A stretch of DNA of 64,000 nt from Siderastrea siderea (GCA_964030785.1 OZ034971.1:44688304-44752303), one strand, 5' to 3'. Positions 1-11,996 are shown, counted from the first letter of the stretch. A program made the numbers and translations. Notes: generated by a model not told the origin, from the letters alone.

Positions 1-1503
1 AGCTTATTTGAAAAAACAATTTAACCTTATTCCCCAAAGTCACCCGATGCACCCAAAATTTCGTTACCGCGGTACATGCATGCAGTTGTCGATTTCACTA
101 AAACTCGTTCTGACTAAATTAATTAGCGCTTCACCCAAAGCACGTAACAGATGTTTTTGTATTAACGACTTCTTGTTTCGCTGTTCAGTTCAGAGCTAGT
201 TTCAAAGGAAAGGCATCTTTTGTACAACACCTTAAGCCTGTTTTCTAACGAAAATAGGAAAAGAGAATCCTCACATCAAAAACGGCGGATGTTCGGTGAA
301 ACGGCATGGCAAGTTGCGATATCCTGTCAAGTTTCCTTGCAGTTTGCTTGAATTTTATCGTGAACAAGGACCACAGCTCTCATCTGTGATACAGCAACAT
401 GAAGGTTAGAGGATTTTGTGTTAAAATCGGTTGCTTGCTGATCAAAACCTGTGGTAAGTGTGAAGTTGTTTGTGTATGTGTACACTGAGTTAATTAGGCT
501 GACTTTTCTGATCGCTTGAATCGACGCATTTTGTCCAACTTTAAAATTCTATAACATCGCGTCAATAAATTTCCCCAATTTTAGGAGGCAAGAGAACATC
601 CCTTCTCCTCTCGAAATCCAGATTCTTGACGAATAATATTCGGTACCACATACTTTTTTTAGGGGTTAAACTTGATGTACTTTTTATCTAGTCAAAACTA
701 TGTCGGATAAATTTAATTAGAGCTCGTAAATAAATGAGCAGAAATTGCTGAAATTGCTTTTGACATATATTTAAACATCGTTCTACAAGTCTGGTTAATG
801 TTTATTGTTCTGGAGTGCTTCATTTTGTCACGCGAAGCTTCGAGATCTGGCTTAAATTTTGAGCTTCAAAAGCGGTCTTTTCAGCGAATTCCGTTAATAT
901 CGATTCACTTGAAAACAAATCGATATTCAGCCAAACGAACTATGCAGTGATTTGTTTCACATTAAGGTCTACCTAACATAAGAATATGAGAGGAATTGAT
1001 TTTTGAGCTGTTGCCACAATATTTTGAAAATGTTTGATTTTTGGCAACATTTGCTCTTAATTAAATAAGAATGAATATATGAGGCAATTTTCGGGATGTC
1101 CTTTCATCAACTGCTTAAGTTGATATCTTGGTCACGCTATTTTAGTTCACTTTAAAAATCAAAAATATGTCCTCACATCAATAAACGCCCAGAAATAATG
1201 GTCTAGTTTTGTTACCAAAGACTATATTACTTCACTGAAACTATTTTCTGTCGTCTGTTGCTACGGATGGCACGGATGGAAATGGATTGCAATTTGAAAA
1301 AATTAGGCTAAACTTTTCAAATTCTTTCAGCGTGTTGACGTTAAATCGATATTAAATGGTCATGGTTTGTTTTCTCTTAATGAAATTAAGTTAATATGTT
1401 CCTTAAATGTTTAAACACAATTGGGCATGGATAAAGTTAGCTACCTATAATTCTAGCACAGTTCTGACCAGAAATCTGCGAAATCCTCGTGATTATGCCC
1501 CTT
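1..1503. other. No gene seen
   Basis: AT-rich DNA with only short chance open frames. A short stretch near 1093-1135 resembles the tail of the tRNA-headed repeat described at 3181-3600 (shared core aactgcttaagttgatatct), so it is probably a repeat relic. Nothing else is supported. Confidence 0.6.
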
Positions 1504-3174
1504 TACCACCATTTTCACTACTACGCGACTTTTCTTTTCAAAACACCTCTGAGCACTTTGCAATACGCTTCCGTCAATCATACCTTATATGGGAAGTGTG
1601 TGATGTTACCGCAATTGAATTGAGCTCAAAGGAATAAAGATGGCGCCAAATTATCCCGTAAATTTGCGCTGGCGAGTCATATATTAACTAGTAAGAGGTT
1701 TTTGAGTCGTTGATATTGCAAGAATACTTCACGTTTGGCAGATATTTGTAAAGAAATTTCGACATTTCTTCAGAATTAAATACCCGCGCGGTGGATTATC
1801 CTATGCGGCGGATGGTAAGCGTGCGTTTAATCTCGTGAATAAGCTAAACCGAAGTGTGAAGTAAAAATTCTAGCTTTTCTGGTTTGGGTTTTACAATAAG
1901 AAAGGTACGTATGACTTGTTGCATTTTTTTGGAAGGAACACCGCTAATTCTAATCACCTATCACCCGAGGAATGGAATGAAAAACAAAGCATAAGCGCTT
2001 TGTAACGTTTATTGTTCTACGTGAATGTCAACTGACGCTGTGACATGTAGCATAAAAAATCTGAAAAATCGTTATTTATAAAAGCGGGAACGGGGAAATA
2101 TCAAGGAAAATATTTAAGCACAGTTTATGTTTACTTCTTCGTTTAATATAGCTCACTGTGATTACCAAAGAACGTGATAAGCGAAACAGGGCGATGTATC
2201 GTCGTGGGTCATCGCTAAATTTCACCGAGAACAGTTGCTATTTATATATGAATCAGAGCTTCTCAGACTCATCTATAAATAGCAACTGTTCTCGGTGAAA
2301 TTCAGCGATCCTGCGACAATACATCGTCCTGTTTCCCTCATCACGTTCTTTGGCAATCTTCTTGAGTTATAACGAAGAAGTATTAAAACTTGAAAGTAAG
2401 CTTATTAATAAATATTTTCCTCGATTCCCCGTTCCCGCTTGTAGAAATAACAATTTCCCTGTCATGTCACAGCGTTATATGTTTACATTCTCGAAACCTA
2501 GAACAACAAACGTTACAAGCGCATTATAAGCTTATGCTTTATTTTGTTTTTTCAATTCATTCCGGAGGTGATAGGTGATTAGAATTAGCAGTGTTCCTTC
2601 CAAAAAATGCAACAAGTTATACGTACCTTTCTTCTTGTAAAACCCATTTTCTTCACGAATCGGTTCATCGCACGCCGATCATGATTCGTTTTCCCGTTGT
2701 ATACTCTATCTACTCCTGAATTTCGTCCTCGTACACTTCGGGATATTGCCAGATTTATACTCGTGGTGAATAACATATCGTGTGCTATTTTCAGGTCAGA
2801 AAAGCTAGAATTATTACTTCACACTTCGGTTTAGCTTATTCACGGGTTTGAACGCATGCTTACCATCCGCCGCATAGGATAATCCACCGAGCGGGTATTT
2901 AATTCTGAAGAAATGTCGAGATTTCTTTACAAATATCTGTCAAACGTGAAGTATTCTTGCAACATCAACGACTCTAAAGCCTCTTACTAGTCAATATTTG
3001 ACTCGCCAGCGCAAATTTACGGGATAATTTGGCGCCATCTTTATTCCTTCGAGCTCTATTCAATTGCGGTAACATCACACACTTCCCATATAAGGTATGA
3101 TTGACGGAAGCGTATTGCAAAGTGCTCAGAGGTGTTTTGAAAAGAAAAGTCGCGTAGTAGTGAAAATGGTGGTA
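1504..3174. repeat. 1.67-kb imperfect inverted repeat
   Basis: The arms 1504-2246 and 2274-3174 are reverse complements along nearly their whole length, with scattered mismatches (very roughly 85% identical by eye). The inner 26 bp (2221-2246 with 2274-2299) match perfectly around a 27-nt loop. The right arm has about 150 bp extra (about 2647-2798) that the left arm lacks. Small open frames in both arms lie in mirrored sequence and are not convincing genes. The divergence between arms argues against an assembly fold-back and for an old inverted duplication or a large fold-back transposon. No clear target duplication was seen at the ends. Confidence 0.85.
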
Positions 3175-3180
3175 ACTGCG

Positions 3181-3600
3181 AGGCTCATCATCATTTCTTA
3201 TTTCATTCGCACTTCACATATATGATTATTTCATATATTCATTCTGATTCGTTTCCCCATCTGCGGGATCATTACGAATTCGCAAATGACCAGCTCCCAG
3301 TTGGCTTGATAGATCAATTGGTTAGAGCGCTGTACCGGTATCGCAGAGGTCTTGGACTCGAATCCCGTTCAAGCCTGAATTTTTTCAGGTTCTTTTTTTA
3401 TAAACTGCTCAAGTTGGTATCTTTTACTGTGAAGGTCATCACCATTTCTTAATCTTTGATTTAGTACATCTTTTATAACTTCCTTGTTTCTAAAATTTTC
3501 TCTGAAACTGCTGACGAACTGCTTTGACAATAAATTCGAGATACTGGTTCCAAGAAAAAATTTTTCCTCAGAGACCTTCAGATTTAGTTGAAATAGTTTT
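3181..3600 (+). repeat. tRNA-headed SINE-like repeat
   Basis: A tRNA-like head (3303-3375) is preceded by a ttcatatattcat motif and followed by 'gaattttttcagg' and a tail (about 3405-3597). That tail recurs in reverse complement at about 48183-48350, and the head recurs three times at 32235-32798. A tRNA-derived head with a shared unrelated tail is the layout of a SINE. No target duplication was identified. Confidence 0.6.
3303..3375 (+). repeat. tRNA-like sequence, GGT anticodon position
   Basis: This 73-nt segment folds as a tRNA: a 7-bp acceptor GGCTTGA/TCAAGCC, a D arm closed by GATC/GAGC with loop AATTGGTTA, and a CCGGTAT anticodon loop that places GGT (Thr) at positions 34-36. The T loop is damaged (ctcgaat where ttcgaat is expected), position 33 is C rather than the near-universal T, and the D-stem has a mismatch. 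These defects and the repeat context favour a SINE head or tRNA pseudogene over a working tRNA gene. Confidence 0.6.
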
Positions 3601-3716
3601 TTTAATATCTTTCTGGTTGGGCAGTTTATTTTATCTTATACTTAATTCCGAGTATGGGAGCGCGATTTAGTTCCATGCATGGGTGGGTTATCCTCTAATA
3701 ATTGCCAGTCAAATAG

Positions 3717-4484
3717 TCATCAGTACTAAGAGAGAACATCACCAAGAGCTACCGTAAATCAGACGAGCAATCCGTTAGCAATGTGAACCAGGAGCTGAAT
3801 GACATCACTGCCAAGCTTGAAATTGGTGATAGGATCGAATCAACTGCAAGAAGGCAAGCATTTATCTCCCTTAAAGACCACAAGGAGAACTTTCAAAACA
3901 ATCCGAAATGCAGGCTACTTAACCCAGCAACGAATAATCTAGGGCTGATCAGCCGGCAAGTACTAGACAGAGTAAACAACAGCATCAGATCCCAAACTAA
4001 TGCCAACCAATGGAGAAACACACGCTCTGTTATCGATTGGTTCTCTGGTATAGAAGACAAGAGTCAGCACACCTTCCTGATTTTTGATATAGTTGATTTC
4101 TATCCGTCCATTTCTGAAGCCCTTCTAAAGTTGTCGCTAGGCTACGCGAGGCAATTTACTACCATTTCTGATGAAGATATTGCGATTATCATGCACTCGA
4201 GGAAGACCCTTCTGTTCAGCAACAACGAACCATGGGTCAAGAGAGATAATTCGCCTATGTTCGATGTAGCAATGGGCAGCTACGATGGCGCTGAAGTGTG
4301 TGAGCTGGTGGGTCTATATATCCTACACAAGCTTACATCCGCCTATCCCGATGGAAACATCGGCCTGTACAGGGATGATGGCCTGGCCGTATTTAAGAAT
4401 ATGAGCGCAAGATCTCTTGACAAGATGAGAAAAGATTTTTCAAATAACAGCCCAATCAAATTTGAAAATTGTCACTTACCTTGA
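3717..4484 (+). pseudogene. Penelope-like reverse transcriptase (interrupted)
   Basis: The frame opens after 3716 and shows RT blocks in order: 'SLKDHKENFQNNPKCRLLNP' (fingers), 'FDIVDFYPSIS' with the first catalytic Asp residues, and 'GLYRDDGLAVF' with the DD pair of the catalytic loop. It has no credible ATG because the 5' end is missing. The stop at 4482-4484 falls in the thumb region, followed at once by homologous sequence in the same frame (from about 'LNLSTGKFCPYRKP'). This suggests a small deletion or substitution rather than a natural end. The product would copy element RNA into DNA primed at a nick. Confidence 0.8.
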
Positions 4485-5438
4485 CTGAATCTCTCTACCG
4501 GAAAGTTTTGCCCGTATAGAAAGCCAGACAACTATCCGCTTTACATAAACGCAAAGTCCAACCACCCACCTTCTATAATCAAGCACCTACCTGCAACTAT
4601 AAGCACCAGAATTTCAAGCTTATCTTGTGATGCCGACGAATTTAATAAGGCCTCGCGGGTCTACAATGATGCCCTCAAGACCAGCGGCTATCGTGAGTGC
4701 CTTCAATATGCGAGGAACAATAACCAAACAAGCCACAGACGCAGGAACAGACCAAGAAACATCATTTGGTTCAATCCGCCATACAGCGAGAATGTCCAGA
4801 CGAACATTGCGAGTTCGTTCCTCCGCCTTATCGACAAGCACTTCCCCAAATCGCACGTATTACACAAGATATTCAACGGGAGTAATGTGAAGGTCAGCTA
4901 TAGCTGCACGGGCAACATGTCAAGTATCATCAAGAGCCACAACGCTAAGTTCCTAGCAAATAGCGACACACGCGCCGAGTCTAAATCATGCAACTGCAGA
5001 AACAAGGACCTTTGCCCTCTTGACGGTACATGCCTTGTCAACAACATCGTCTACAAAGCAACTGTCACTACCACATCCGGCGAAACAAAGGTTTATATTG
5101 GCATGACAGAGCACAGCTTAAAAACTAGATACAACAACCACAAGCTCTCTTTCAAGCATCGTAAGCATTCCCACGACACTGTCCTATCAAAGTACATCTG
5201 GGACCAAAGAGACAGAAACACCGATTTCTCGATCAAGTGGTCAATTGTCACGCGAGCAAGCTCTTACAGGGGAAACCCGTCGCGCTGCAATTTGTGTCTG
5301 ACAGAGAAGCTCTGCATTCTATCCGCTGACAGATCTACTCTCCTCAATAAGAGATCTGAATTAATCACCAAGTGCAGGCACGAAAACAAGTTTTATGCAG
5401 CCAATCAGAAGCAGGATCGCTCAAACCGCCCTCCATGA
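4485..5438 (+). pseudogene. Penelope-like connector and GIY-YIG endonuclease
   Basis: The same frame as the RT continues without ATG through a connector ('FNPPYSENVQTNIASSFLRL') into a Cys-rich segment (CNCRNKDLCPLDGTC) and the nuclease: 'VYKATV' and 'KVYIGMTEHSLKTRYNNH' hold the paired Tyr/Ile-Gly and Arg motifs, and a later 'RCNLCLTEK' supplies the Glu. GIY-YIG enzymes nick DNA; in these elements the nick primes target-site reverse transcription. The stop is at 5436-5438. All visible catalytic motifs are present, so the damage lies mainly in the RT half and the missing 5' end. Confidence 0.8.
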
Positions 5439-5470
5439 ATGTAGTTTAAATTTTCTTTCGACTGCCAGTA

Positions 5471-5515
5471 ACGGCACAGTCTGATGATCGCCTTGTGCGC
5501 GAAACTTAAGGATAG
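5471..5515 (+). ncRNA. Possible relic hammerhead-ribozyme core of the Penelope-like tail
   Basis: Just after the endonuclease stop, CTGATGA (5481-5487) is followed by a 3-bp stem (CGC/GCG around CTTGT) and GAAA (5501-5504). These are the spacing and core boxes of a hammerhead ribozyme, a motif known from Penelope-like elements. Stem II is short, its closing pair is T-C instead of G-C, and I could not draw convincing stems I and III. It may be degenerate or chance. Confidence 0.25.
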
Positions 5516-5642
5516 CCATTTTGGAGTCACCCCTTATTCAGCTAACCGATGTATTGTTAATTGTTGCATTGTGTAAGCACAGGTAGCCTAGGCGTAATAT
5601 AAGAGTTTGTGTGGTATATGGAACTGAGAATTCCCATCGATA

Positions 5643-6342
5643 CAGGGGCGTAGCCAGGATTTTTCCAGAGGTACGCACAATTTTCCAAATACCCCCATCC
5701 CAAATCAAGTCCTAAATTTTTTTCACCAACCTTAGCTTGATTAAATTTTCTTTATCATCACTATGGCGAAGTTATGTTTTAAGCGTAAGCGTTCTTACTT
5801 GATATGAAATGACAACTAAGTCGTCAAATTCTTTGTAATTTGCATTACTGATCGCTTATCGTTAATAAAGCGAACATGTTTGCGGTATCTCAGAGTTTCA
5901 TTCACAACTGAGTGATGTTTACTGCTATGTGCCACATTGTTTTTGGCCGGCATTGTTTGTTATGGCTATAAAAGATCGATCATAAATGGCTATAAACAAT
6001 AAAGGCTATAAGACGAGGTAATCACAACGCGTTCACTCTTAACCATCCTGCTTGCTTTCTGCTCGCTATTCTCCCGCCCTCTTTTTGGGACCATTCGGTC
6101 AACCAAAGACTCACGTCGCTACTTCTTGGAAACCGACATTCGGGTGTGGAAAAAACCGTCCGCTGTTTTATAAACAACATTTCAAAGAAACAAGCGGAGA
6201 AAAATGACTCGGGGCAAATTGTGCTTTCAAAATAATTATCTTTTATTTACTTGCTCTTTTTATTCTTTTCATTTTATTTTTTTTATTTTCAACTTTTTCA
6301 GGTACACCCGTGCGTCCGTGCGTACAAATAGCCACGCCCCTG
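5643..6342. mobile_element. 700-bp MITE with CAGGGGCGT ends (hAT-like)
   Basis: The ends are inverted repeats: CAGGGGCGTAGCCA at the left and, in reverse complement, CAGGGGCGTGGCTA at the right. A 5-bp direct repeat, CGATA (5638-5642 and 6343-6347), flanks it exactly. CAGGGG-type ends are typical of hAT-related non-autonomous elements, although hAT usually makes 8-bp duplications, so the superfamily is uncertain. No transposase frame is present. Confidence 0.75.
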
Positions 6343-7924
6343 CGATAGATAAATAAGCCTTTAAAAGTAAAGGTGCTCATAAAAGTAGCTAAAATGTCAC
6401 CTGTTGTAGTATTTTGTCCTTCTGTGAAGGGTTAGCGCCTTTGGAGAGGTTTGAATCTTCCATCCTAACCCTATTTCTTCACAGAACGAAATAAACTACA
6501 TGGTACACCAGGTAACATTTATATATTCTTGCATTACGCTTGGGCTACCTGTGGTGTCAGCAGTCTTATTTTTGCGGCGAAAATGGTGAGAGCGCTGGAA
6601 AATGCATTGTAAAATTTGTTCTACTAGATACTGTCAATCCTACTGTGACTGGACCCAGACAAGAGAGCAAGCGGATAAAACAGAATCTAAAAATGCTTTG
6701 AATGTCTCAGTTATCAACAACATATAAAGGACCTGGTGTGAAGCAAATGATAAGGGGAAAGTTGTTCAAGTAAACACCGCTGACCGGTAACGTCCCACGG
6801 CTTATGTTATTGTCGCTCTCACTTTGGAGGTAACTTCAAAGCAGTTTTTGCACCGTAAGTTAGAGTGAAATGCTTGGCTAAATGGAATCCTACTTTAAAG
6901 GATGCATTTTCTCTCCTTTGGAGCGAATGGTGACGTCTGATGGAGAAACAGAGCGAAAGGCTACGGTGAAAATGTACCTATACAGTGAACTCCATGTTGG
7001 CTTATTTCAGTGCTACCAAACTTGATTTCAGTGGGCTGAAATGAGGGAATGGACTACTGTCGGAGATAAATAATACAACCAGATGAAAGAAAAGGTTCAG
7101 AACACTGGATTTTTAAGCAATGCGAGTGCTGTACAGAAAGAAGCTGCTCGCTCAACGTAAGTCGAAAAGTGGAGAAATGAACAAAACCGTCAAGTAAGCT
7201 TTACTTCGATTCAAATTGTTTCCAAAAATACGGTTTTTGAACGGTTATATTCATCAGAGAATTACTTAACGGACAATTTTCTTTAAATCTCAAGGTCGTC
7301 TCAGCTTTCTTCCGATTTTTCCAGGAATTTTAAATTTTGACAAAATTTATTAAATCTCATTTTTATGGTTTCTTTGTTGATTGCCCTGAAAATAAAATAG
7401 ACCCGCCCCGCTGAGATTTTTATAGATTTAGTAACTACAATTTCTGTTGTAAGCTATCCATGTAGTTTCAATGCTGGAACTGAGGTACTTTTGGAGAAAT
7501 TAAAAGAAATGTATTGCTTGTTTTACTCACGCATTAAAATGGCCGAGACACGGTGTAATTAATTCGCCATTTATCTTGCTTACTGTAAAAGTAATGAAAA
7601 GTTATATACATGGCAGAAAACTAGAATAGCGGTTTTACATTTGTGCCAAGTCTCGAGTTGTACTGTTTTAAGAAGCTTGAGAAATGACGTTTGAAATTTT
7701 GCAGTTTTCACAACAGTTTTTGAGTTCAAAATTGGGTTCTCGGGCGCCAACAAACATTTGCTGTTACCATGGCAACAAGTAAGTTACGACCTGAATAATG
7801 GCCATTTTCGAACATCCCCACTGGATATCTACTTGCATGCAAATTTGAGCTGGGGGTCAAAATTTTTCATTTCCCACTTTGTTTGATTCTTACAGAGAAT
7901 TGCTCTTGAAAACGTCTTTCTTTT
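6343..7924. other. No gene seen
   Basis: No open frame with recognisable content and no strong repeat structure. A TTG/TTT-rich run lies at about 8161-8182 just beyond. Confidence 0.5.
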
Positions 7925-8125
7925 CACGCTACAATCTGAATTATCACGCCCGAAATACTCTCGCAAACTGGCACGGTTTTTTTTTGGCACCTTTTTAAGC
8001 CAACCACGAGCGCTGTTGCATTGAGAAAATTCACTGGACTCCGTTCAGTGCGTCCGTTTAGTTCGGCTCAAAAGAAGATCGGCGTTTGCCCCACGGTCTA
8101 AATCAGCCGTTTCTCTCCGTATACT
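7925..8125 (+). repeat. Third partial copy of part of the duplicated segment
   Basis: This stretch matches about 10080-10245 and 13770-13945 in the same orientation, sharing 'gaattatcacgcccgaaat', 'gagaaaattca', 'gtccgtttagttcggctca' and 'gtctaaatcagccgtttctc'. It is more diverged than the two large copies are from each other. It may be an older duplicate or a dispersed repeat inside the duplicated block. Confidence 0.65.
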
Positions 8126-8502
8126 AACCTTTAGCCTCTTCCTCAGAGCTCTAAAGCTGTTTTTTTGTTGTTGTTGTTGTTTTCTGTCTTTTTTCCATTA
8201 GCAACGCAAATTAGATGGATTAAACGACACAGCTAGTTTGCTAGATCATTATTTTAGTTTTTCATGGATGATTTCGTTTCCTTTCTTTGTGTTATGAGTG
8301 ATTAAAATCACTCATGATCCATGCAGAAGATTAATTACACACATCGACTAGGATCAGCTCTCTTGTTTGGGCATTCCATAAATAAGGCTAATTTTGAAGG
8401 AAATCATTATCAAAGATATCATTTTAGATGGTTTTTTTTTAACGTCACAATGTAAACTATTGGATTACCAGCAACTCCCAGCAATTGTATCCCAATACTT
8501 TT

Positions 8503-8595
8503 TTTTTGTTTTTTTTTTTGTTTTTTTTTGTTTTTTTTGTTGTTGTTGTTGTTGTTGTTGTTTTACTTTATTTTTTTTTTTGGGGGGGGGAGAGG
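8503..8595. repeat. Low-complexity T/TTG/G tract
   Basis: T runs interrupted by single G pass into a (TTG)n array, more T, and then nine or more G residues. It reads as a nonsense open frame of Phe, Cys and Gly; the frame is an artefact. Confidence 0.9.
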
Positions 8596-8688
8596 GGTTT
8601 CATTTGCCGTTTCATTGATCTACTCGGTAAAACAATTCATTTATGAGATATAGAAAGACTGGTCAGACAACGTGCAAAAGACGTATAA

Positions 8689-11149
8689 AATAACCAAAGA
8701 ACAGCAATTGCACTTAGAAACTAGACTACGTAGAAGCCAGTTTTGAGCTTCAGTCGTAGTTAACTTCGGTGATCAAAGGCGGATCTAGGAGGAGGGTTAA
8801 GGGGGTTGCCCACCCCCTCCCCCCCCCCCTTCCTTGGGAATTCGAAAAATGCTGGAAATGCAATGTAAATGCCCTATTTCACAATCCATATTTTCAAAAC
8901 CTTTTCGTGTACCTCTCTCCCTGACCCCCATAGAGACTGACGCCGACTGACAACCCCCCTTTCCAAAAATCTTGGATCTGCCCCTGGTGTTACGTTTCGC
9001 TACAGATTCTTGGAATCTAAGTTTGAGGATTTTTATATCTGCGTAATCAGAGTCCACTTTTATGTGTATTGTACGGTCGTATGCGCTTCAACGACATTTC
9101 CGGGTCCTTTTTCGTTTCATGCTGTCAATGTTTTCGTTTCCTTTATGATGATTTATGGCGCCAATCCACAGACAAGACTACCTGCATGAATTAACTCTGC
9201 TTGTAGTTTAGACAAGAAAATAAAACAAAAAATCACAAAAATCAACTAGAATAAGTAGTTTATAAACAATCGCAGAACACCAAGAAGTTATGGTTGGTTA
9301 TGGTTGGTCACTTTCGACTCGGATTTCGCTACGGGAAAACACCGATTTAAACCCTTGACTGGATAAGATAACATTCCCAGAACAAGAGATATAAACAAGA
9401 AATGTGTTCATGTCACGAGGAAAATGATGGAATTGCCGAAAACGTTCAGCATGAGCTTGAAAATAATAGATGTCCTTATTATGAATATCAAAGAATGTAG
9501 ATATAATATGTCAACCAAAGAAAAATAGAGGAAAGAAAACAAGAGCCAGAGGGAATTAAAGCGGGTGTGACCTGCCACAAATACATGAAGCGGAATTCCT
9601 GAATCAAACGGATGTAAAACTCTCAAAGCTGAATTGCGTTAGCTTGTTTCTGAGAAACTGTAGCATAAGTAAACAGAAGCGTCAGAAATAGTGATGCCTA
9701 TAGCCAAAACTTTAACTTCCTAGTTTATCATACTAACGTTTACTGCTCAGTGCTTATCTGCATGAGTACAAAGTGGGTGATTTCAAGAAAAGTTTATTTT
9801 CTTTTACCACAAGCAACGGAAAAGCCCCAGTCTAGAGAAGCAAGCGTTTTCTGTAGGGTGCGTATCCGGTAAAGTAGCTAGATAATGACAAAGGGCTAAT
9901 GGCATTTTTAAGAAGCAGGGATATAGCTGCATAATTGCTTCACGTAAATGTAATGTGCTACTCTCCGTACTCTGAAGCCGATTTTCCCACGGACTGTATT
10001 TCTGGTTTTAGGCGTTCTGTTTTAGTTCAACTTGTAGCAAAGTTTCATGCTTAAAAATGTCTCAGACGTCTTTGTTTTGAAGGTACAGTCTGAATTATCA
10101 CGCCCGAAATCGTCTCGAAAACTTTTTTTTTGACTAATCAAGAGCGCTGTTGTAGTGAGAAAATTCATTAGTCTCCGTTTAGTTCGGCTCATGTCAAGAT
10201 CGGCGTTTGCCCCACAGTCTAAATCAGCCGTTTCTCCCGTTTGCATAAGCCTTGAAGAACGGTTCAGCTAAACCAAATGTAATCAGTCGATCTTAGTTGG
10301 GTAGAAATCCGTACTTCACATGAGCTTGGCTCCCTTGAACACAGGGTCCACAGGAGCCGGAGCAGAGCAACTGACATAATTTGTTGCCAACTTCCGTCAC
10401 TCGCGTTACTCGCGTTACTTATATTTTGCAGCGCAGGTCAAATTGCTTTCGGCTCTTAGGATCACTGAGAGCCCTTCGAGCAACGTGTTAGGCGACCGCG
10501 GAAAGAATGGTCTGGGGTTAATAGCAATTTTCAATATAGTGTACTAAGCGAGCGCAAAGATCGAGAAATTTAGCGTATGGAAAGAGAAGAAGGCCGTTCA
10601 AATTGGATTCACAAATTAACGTTATACTGGGCAAATTTGTTGATCAAAATGACGAGGTTATGCATTTTACACGGTAAGATGTACGAAGGGTAATTCTTGC
10701 GTACAAATTTAACTCCTCTGGACCATGTGCTTTGAAGTGCGGTGTTTGATCCCGGTCTTATTTCCTTTTGATTTCGGAGGGACAAATTCGTCATCTCACC
10801 GCCATATTGCCATTTAAAGTATGAAATAAAGTCAGCAAACTCGGGAGGCCAACACTGAGCAAAAAAAAAAAACAGGGGAAAAGACCCCCATTTCCTAAAA
10901 TTTTCTGCGACTTAAATTTTTAGCCAAACTAACCCAACAAAGTAGCCTGTGTTGGATTACACCAAAGTTCCGGAGAACGCAAAAAAGTTATAAGTATTTT
11001 TTGCTCGCGTTTTGATGTTGGGTACTTGTGATGAACGCGCATAAAGGTGAACTTGTTTGGTTTACATGATGATGGTTATTAACTCAGGCTTCATCGGGTG
11101 CATTTTATAAATTAGCGATTTTAATAAATTCGCAGGATCTCCAAGATGG
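8689..11149 (+). repeat. Segmental duplication, copy A
   Basis: About 2.46 kb is repeated in direct orientation at 11997-14832. The match starts near 'aataaccaaa' and ends at 'ggatctccaagatgg', with high identity by eye and few small indels. The length difference is explained almost entirely by a 385-bp element present only in copy B. No gene was recognised inside. Between the copies lie about 850 bp of unique DNA (11150-11996). Confidence 0.9.
8774..8986. mobile_element. Small inverted-repeat element in copy A
   Basis: The left end CAAAGGCGGATCTAGGAGG mirrors the right end, which in reverse complement reads CAGGGGCAGATCCAAGATT. A poly-C tract lies inside. The ends resemble hAT-like MITE termini; flanking duplications are not clear. 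The same element is in copy B, so it inserted before the segment duplicated. Confidence 0.5.
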
Positions 11150-11280
11150 AAATAAACTTAACAATTAGTAGGAAGACTTTGCTATTTCGTGATTTGAATA
11201 CTAACTTTGAAATTGTTCTTAACTTTTGTTACTTACGCAATTAGCATAATCAGTTAATTCGTACACTTCATTCCAACAGG

Positions 11281-11519
11281 TTTACCTAATACTACAAGTC
11301 ACTTCGAACGACTTGACCCAGGAATTGTTCTCTGAAGGCAAACACAACGCAAACCCCCAAAATTCCTTCACCTTGGGCGTGGTAAACGTGGCAACTGAAC
11401 TTCCTGAATCTCAATTCACTGTGACAAGAATGGTAGTTCCTCTGAGCACGTTTCCATTTTGTAACTTTTTCCTGAGCTGTTTCTTTATTGGATCTGTTTA
11501 CTATCTTATATTTCATACA
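11281..11519 (+). CDS. Possible exon of an unrecognised gene
   Basis: A splice acceptor (attccaacag, ending about 11280) precedes an open frame that ends in a donor-like CAG|GTAAGC at about 11519/11520. The frame shows a hydrophilic part ('TQELFSEGKHNANPQNSF', 'ATELPESQFTVTRMVV') and a hydrophobic end ('CNFFLSCFFIGSVYYLIF') that could span a membrane. I do not recognise the family. It sits in the unique DNA between the two duplicated blocks, and no partner exon was found, so it may be an isolated relic. Confidence 0.3.
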
Positions 11520-11996
11520 GGTAAGCGATCCTTTTTTTTTCTTTTTTCGTTATTGCCTAACCTTAGTACCGATTTGACCAGTATTGACGATGCATTGCTT
11601 TTTTTCTCTACCATTGCTGTGCATTTTATACTTGATCACGTGCAACAGCGCTGTGAAACGCTCAAATTGGTTAGCGTTGTTAACGCGCGGTATTTTCAAA
11701 ATGGCGGCTTTTTTAATCAGGAAAATCCAGCAAAAAGTTAAGCTCAGATTTCGACGGTAAGATGTTTTTGTGTTCCCCAGTAGGGGGCTGGATTTAAATG
11801 TGTGGCTTGAAGGAAGTGTAGAACCGGAGGATTGATTCCGCGAATACTGACACTTAGAGTAGCATTCGAGCGTCGTAGGAAAAATATTATGTCTACCTGG
11901 AGCAAAGCATCTGTGTTCAAAACCTCCAAGAAGTCAGTAGCAGGCATGTGTGGCATAAAACCCTGATTCTTGAAAAGGGCATTATCGTGTGACCCT
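11520..11996. other. Spacer between duplicated copies, no clear gene
   Basis: A minus-strand frame of 92 codons (11744-12022) is open, with no recognisable motif and with its start inside the neighbouring repeat. It is treated as chance. Nothing else is supported here. Confidence 0.4.

Larger units (their letters stand above)
3717..5530 (+). mobile_element. 5'-truncated Penelope-like retroelement
   Basis: One reading frame encodes a reverse transcriptase followed by a GIY-YIG endonuclease, the order that defines Penelope-like elements. In-frame stops just upstream (3696-3701, 3714) mark the truncation; homology starts near 3717. One stop at 4482-4484, with apparent loss of a few codons, interrupts the frame, after which the same frame continues to 5438. 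The conserved-looking tail after the stop includes a CTGATGA...GAAA motif. No terminal direct repeats were seen. The copy cannot move on its own. Confidence 0.8.

Noticed and set aside
1407..1637. 76-codon plus-strand open frame
   Set aside because: It lies across the start of the large inverted repeat and has no recognisable motif; the mirrored arm does not keep an equivalent frame.
4620..4890. Overlapping open frames on both strands (4620-4856 minus, 4627-4890 plus)
   Set aside because: These are shadows of the Penelope-like connector, which is read in the frame of 3717-4484 and 4887-5438.
8394..8618. 74-codon frame rich in Phe, Cys and Gly
   Set aside because: It is a translation of T, TTG and G homopolymer tracts.
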